Assembly: GCA_016926955.1 (NCBI GenBank)
Contig: JAFGNN010000030.1
Span: 62,001-126,000, forward strand
Origin: Spirochaetales bacterium
Lineage (GTDB): Bacteria > Spirochaetota > Spirochaetia > Treponematales > UBA12059
Length of the DNA: 64,000 bases
Reading direction: 5' to 3'
The translations under genes and the position numbers were made by a program. Below, in pieces: positions 61,869 through 64,000 of this stretch. The notes under the pieces are model-generated. The model was not told the origin of the DNA. It did no database searches and saw nothing but the letters and a program-made list of their open reading frames with translations. The stretch's first letter is position 1. Each line of letters begins with the position of its first letter.

Positions 61869-62669
61869 ATGACCGGGACCGGACGCGTACGTTGGTATCG
61901 AATGGCGTTCTTCATCTCGACGCTGGCCCTTGCCGGCGCAATCGCCATCGCCATCTCCCTCGGGCTGGACGGATATCGGGCGCTCGACGCCCGTGCCGTC
62001 CCCGGCTCGCCCGCCGTGGCGGGATGGGGCGTCGCCGGCGCCTTGTTCGCTGTCCTTTCGTCGGCGTCGTTCCTGGCGCTGATCGCCTTCCGGGCGAGTT
62101 CGAGCGTGTCACAGGAACTGTTCTTCCTCAGCTTCTTTTTCTTCTCCCTGACGGCCGAGGCCGCGAGGACCGGGCTCGGTGCGGCGGCGCTCGGCGGCGC
62201 TTCGATGGAGGCGCGCGACCTGCTCGCGAGATCCATCGTATTCGCCAGGACCTTCGGTACCTTGTCGGTTTTCGCGGCTGGGCTTCACGCTTCCGGCTAT
62301 CGTGACGACAAGCCGTGGAGCGCCGTCTGGATCATGGCGTTCGCCGCGCTCGGCGTGACGGTCGCGCTCCCGGTGAATTCCGGCGATCTATCCGTCGGGC
62401 TCATGCCGCCACGCGGCTTCGCCGTGCTTTCCACCTTCTTCGAGGTGGTGGTGGCGGGTGGCGCCGTGCTCAATTTCCTTCTAGCGGCGCGGAACAGGGC
62501 TTCCCGGGTTTTCCTGGCGGCGACGGGTGGGGTCGTGGCAGCCTTGATGGGAGCCGTCCTGCTGCGCGAAGCCGTGGAGCCGCTGGGCTTCGCTTTCGGC
62601 GGCGTCGCGCTCTGGGCCGGCGCCCTGACCTGCTTCATGACGCTGCGGCGGCATTACCTTTGGCAATAG
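61869..62669 (+). CDS. Seven-helix membrane protein, unknown
   Basis: 266 residues with about seven membrane helices and little else (FFISTLALAGAIAIAISLG, VAGALFAVLSSASFLALIAF, LFFLSFFFFSLTAEAA, SVFAAGLHASG, AFAALGVTVALPVNSG, VLSTFFEVVVAGGAVLNFLL, VVAALMGAVLLREAVEPLGF). No family recognised; a weak resemblance to 7-TM sensor-type helices exists but is not reliable. Between a terminator-free divergent region and the palindromic repeats at 62670. Confidence 0.65.
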   Translation: MTGTGRVRWYRMAFFISTLALAGAIAIAISLGLDGYRALDARAVPGSPAVAGWGVAGALFAVLSSASFLALIAFRASSSVSQELFFLSFFFFSLTAEAARTGLGAAALGGASMEARDLLARSIVFARTFGTLSVFAAGLHASGYRDDKPWSAVWIMAFAALGVTVALPVNSGDLSVGLMPPRGFAVLSTFFEVVVAGGAVLNFLLAARNRASRVFLAATGGVVAALMGAVLLREAVEPLGFAFGGVALWAGALTCFMTLRRHYLWQ

Positions 62670-62750
62670 CGTCAACGGCGCTTCGCGCCGTTGACGGCGA
62701 CGGGCTGCGCCCGTCGATTTACCGTGGGGGGACGTTTCGCGCCGTTGACG
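62670..62750 (+). repeat. Clustered palindromes with GCGCCGTTGACG
   Basis: CGTCAACGGCGC-TTC-GCGCCGTTGACG is a perfect 12-bp stem (62670-62696). It is followed by CGACGGG-CTGCG-CCCGTCG (62698-62716), and TTCGCGCCGTTGACG recurs at 62736-62750. Together they fill the 81 nt between two converging genes and touch both gene ends. They may stop transcription in both directions or be REP-like elements. Confidence 0.8.
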
Positions 62751-63374
62751 CTAGAACAGGAAGTGCGCGAAGGCGCCGACCGCGACGGGAAGGAGCAGGT
62801 TGTCCATATCCTTGCTCGGTATCGCTTCCATTACGGTAGCGAACGCCGCTACCGCCAGGGACATGAGGGGGCGACGGGTAAGGGTCCAAGCTGCCAACAG
62901 CACTGCCCCGAAACAGGCGAGGCTGCCCTCGAGCGATTTTCCGCCGGTAAACGGTATGCGGACGGAACCGAAGAGCCTGCCGACCAGGCTGGAAATGCCG
63001 TCGCCGAAGGCGAGCGCGTAAATCGCGAGGCTCGCGGCCGGTTCCGGAAACAGGAGCAGCGTGAGTAGCGCCCCGAACCCGAGGGTCACGGGACCGAGCA
63101 CGAAACGGCCGGCGTCCCGCCTGCGCGCGGCGGCCGAGGTCACGCGGCTGATAACGGGAATCTCGTAGCCGTCCAGGCGAAGCAGTTCGCAATAGGCGTA
63201 GAACGCGATGCCGCCGGCCAATAGAGCTAGGGTGGCGCCGCGGTTAAAGGACGCGAGGGTCGGCACTATGCCTATGACGATGTGTATGGACTTTCGGACG
63301 AGTTCCGTGCGGATCTCCTGTCCGAGCAAGGCCGTTCCGCGTCGTCCCGTCTGCAATGCCTGGATGTCTGCCAT
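62751..63374 (-). CDS. Sec59/DGK1/VTE5-type polyprenol or diacylglycerol kinase
   Basis: 207 residues with about six helices, of the CTP-dependent dolichol/phytol kinase and phosphatidate cytidylyltransferase-like superfamily. RKSIHIVIGIVPTL at the N-terminus and LAFGDGISSLVGRLFGSVRIPF near the C-terminus are the conserved motifs (the FGDG aspartate and basic residues bind CTP). Ends with MDNLLLPVAVGAFAHFLF. Start at 63374 (ATG, GGAA upstream). The possible substrate is a lipid alcohol. Confidence 0.82.
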   Translation of the reverse strand: MADIQALQTGRRGTALLGQEIRTELVRKSIHIVIGIVPTLASFNRGATLALLAGGIAFYAYCELLRLDGYEIPVISRVTSAAARRRDAGRFVLGPVTLGFGALLTLLLFPEPAASLAIYALAFGDGISSLVGRLFGSVRIPFTGGKSLEGSLACFGAVLLAAWTLTRRPLMSLAVAAFATVMEAIPSKDMDNLLLPVAVGAFAHFLF

Positions 63375-63654
63375 GGTGTTCCTTTCCCGGGTTTCACATT
63401 GAATATGCAATATTCATGCCAAGAGCCGGATTTCGCTCAAGACCCGCTGGGTCGCGACGGGGTAACGAAATACACGATGCCGGGATGGACCCGCATCTGG
63501 CGTGATATGAAAAATCATACGAAGCCGGCCATGGAAACTGTCGGGAAAGACCATGACGAGCGCTCGCCTCCACTTCGCCCGAGGCTTGAATTCAGGCAGC
63601 CGGGCCAGGCCCGGGCCGGCGCGGACCGACCGCCGCGCGCCGGAACGCAACCCG
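63375..63654. other. Long intergenic region
   Basis: 280 nt before the tRNA-Val promoter. An AT-rich inverted repeat TGAATAT-GCA-ATATTCA (63400-63416) 25 nt before the gene at 63374 may bind a regulator or act as a divergent -10 region. The rest carries no gene with credible coding signal. Confidence 0.5.
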
Positions 63655-63683
63655 TTGACAGGCCGTACGCGGCCCGGTAGACT
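63655..63683 (+). promoter_or_regulatory. tRNA-Val promoter
   Basis: TTGACA (63655-63660), a 17-nt spacer and TAGACT (63678-63683): near-consensus sigma-70 promoter 22 nt before the tRNA. Confidence 0.8.
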
Positions 63684-63705
63684 CCGCGTTAAGAGAGCGG
63701 TCCCC

Positions 63706-63777
63706 GGACGATTAACTCAGCGGGAGAGTGCCACCTTCACACGGTGGAAGTCGTTGGTTCAAATCCAACATCGTCCA
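63706..63777 (+). tRNA. valT: tRNA-Val (anticodon CAC)
   Basis: Full cloverleaf: acceptor GGACGAU/AUCGUCC, D arm CUCAGCGGGAGAG, anticodon stem CCACC/GGUGG with loop UUCACAC (anticodon CAC, reading GUG), T arm GUUGG-UUCAAAU-CCAAC. No encoded CCA. The gene symbol is only a placeholder for valine. Confidence 0.92.
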
Positions 63778-63801
63778 GAGGCCGCTCTTGTCACGTCCGC
63801 A

Positions 63802-63842
63802 GGACAGAACGGCCGCCCGCGTCGAGGGCGGCCGTCCTGTCC
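63802..63842. terminator. Bidirectional terminator after tRNA-Val
   Basis: GGACAGAACGGCCGCCC (63802-63818) and GGGCGGCCGTCCTGTCC (63826-63842) pair with one mismatch; 7-nt loop. It separates the tRNA from the gene ending at 63865. Confidence 0.75.
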
Positions 63843-63864
63843 GGAATCGCTCCGCCGCGTCTGC

Positions 63865-64000
63865 TCAAGGCCCGAGTTCCCGCGGCGCTTCTGGGTATAT
63901 CTCGAGGTCGATGCCCCGCTGAGGCCTGAGCACGAAGTCCATATTCAGGAAGGCCAGATTCTTGACAGCCGGCTTGATCATGGTGGCTTGGTCGCGTTCG
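63865..64000 (-). CDS. 3' end of an unidentified gene
   Basis: Minus-strand frame open from the window edge to a TGA at 63865-63867, giving 44 C-terminal residues including MIKPAVKNLAFLNMDFVLRP and GIDLEIYPEAPRELGP at the end. Codon use matches the genome. The fragment is too short to name; it continues beyond 64000. Confidence 0.6.
   Translation of the reverse strand, partial: ERDQATMIKPAVKNLAFLNMDFVLRPQRGIDLEIYPEAPRELGP

Overview
The window is a GC-rich (roughly two-thirds G+C), densely coded bacterial chromosome segment with about 60 protein genes, two tRNA genes and no phage, transposase or CRISPR array. The gene content points to a high-GC member of the Spirochaetota. The clues are the DUF3798 and DUF2259 periplasmic proteins, a fused receiver-like/HATPase/cyclic-nucleotide-binding regulator, CheD, a small TrpR-family regulator, archaeal/eukaryotic-type prolyl-tRNA synthetase and many sensor kinases. 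This placement is an inference from family distribution, not a phylogeny. A tungsten-type aldehyde:ferredoxin oxidoreductase with a polyferredoxin and a GTP-dependent PEP carboxykinase suggest an anaerobic or fermentative metabolism. CcsA/ResB-type proteins suggest some c-type cytochrome.

Layout. 1-10 kb: 3' part of an aldo/keto reductase, cheD, a small minus-strand group (a GNAT gene broken by frameshifts, DUF3788, DUF1877), an HSL-type esterase divergent from an acyltransferase plus DUF6320 pair, a divergent carotenoid pair (crtZ / crtI-like), and the cyclic-nucleotide regulator. 10-15 kb: tRNA-Ile(CAU) followed by duplicated pieces of its own 3' end, a DUF3798/outer-membrane operon, panE and a lipoprotein. 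15-18 kb: tightly overlapping mtnA, class II aldolase and mtnP, consistent with salvage of 5'-methylthioadenosine. 18-24 kb: DUF2892, a HisKA_2 kinase overlapping a nitroreductase, a PQQ-type sugar dehydrogenase, and a small EamA/SMR-type transporter. 22.8-27 kb: sbcD-sbcC.

27-31 kb: two overlapping genes for divergent class III cyclase-like proteins, then ccsA and resB. 31-41 kb: cyclophilin, trpR, arfB, a MerR/TipAS regulator, a B12-binding radical SAM protein, a periplasmic-binding lipoprotein translationally coupled to a histidine kinase, 5-formyl-THF cyclo-ligase, OsmC, and a thiF-thiS pair. 41-49 kb: a dCache/HisKA_2 kinase, the ferredoxin-AOR operon, pckG and a membrane 4Fe-4S protein. 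49-64 kb: an omptin-like/patatin pair, MATE exporter, a large hybrid kinase, a ThrE-type transporter split over two genes, lipoproteins, proS, a DUF2259 protein, a 7-TM protein, a Sec59/DGK1-type protein, tRNA-Val(CAC) and the 3' end of one more gene.

Three broad signals stand out. First, an 11-bp word (GGGGACAGAGC) occurs ten times exactly, inside and outside genes. Second, several genes have a promoter whose -10 box lies only about 5-10 nt before the start codon and no Shine-Dalgarno, suggesting leaderless mRNAs. Third, two neighbouring proteins of unknown role both carry divergent nucleotide-cyclase-like domains. No large self-contained new system was evident; the cyclase-like pair and the dispersed repeat are the best candidates for something undescribed.
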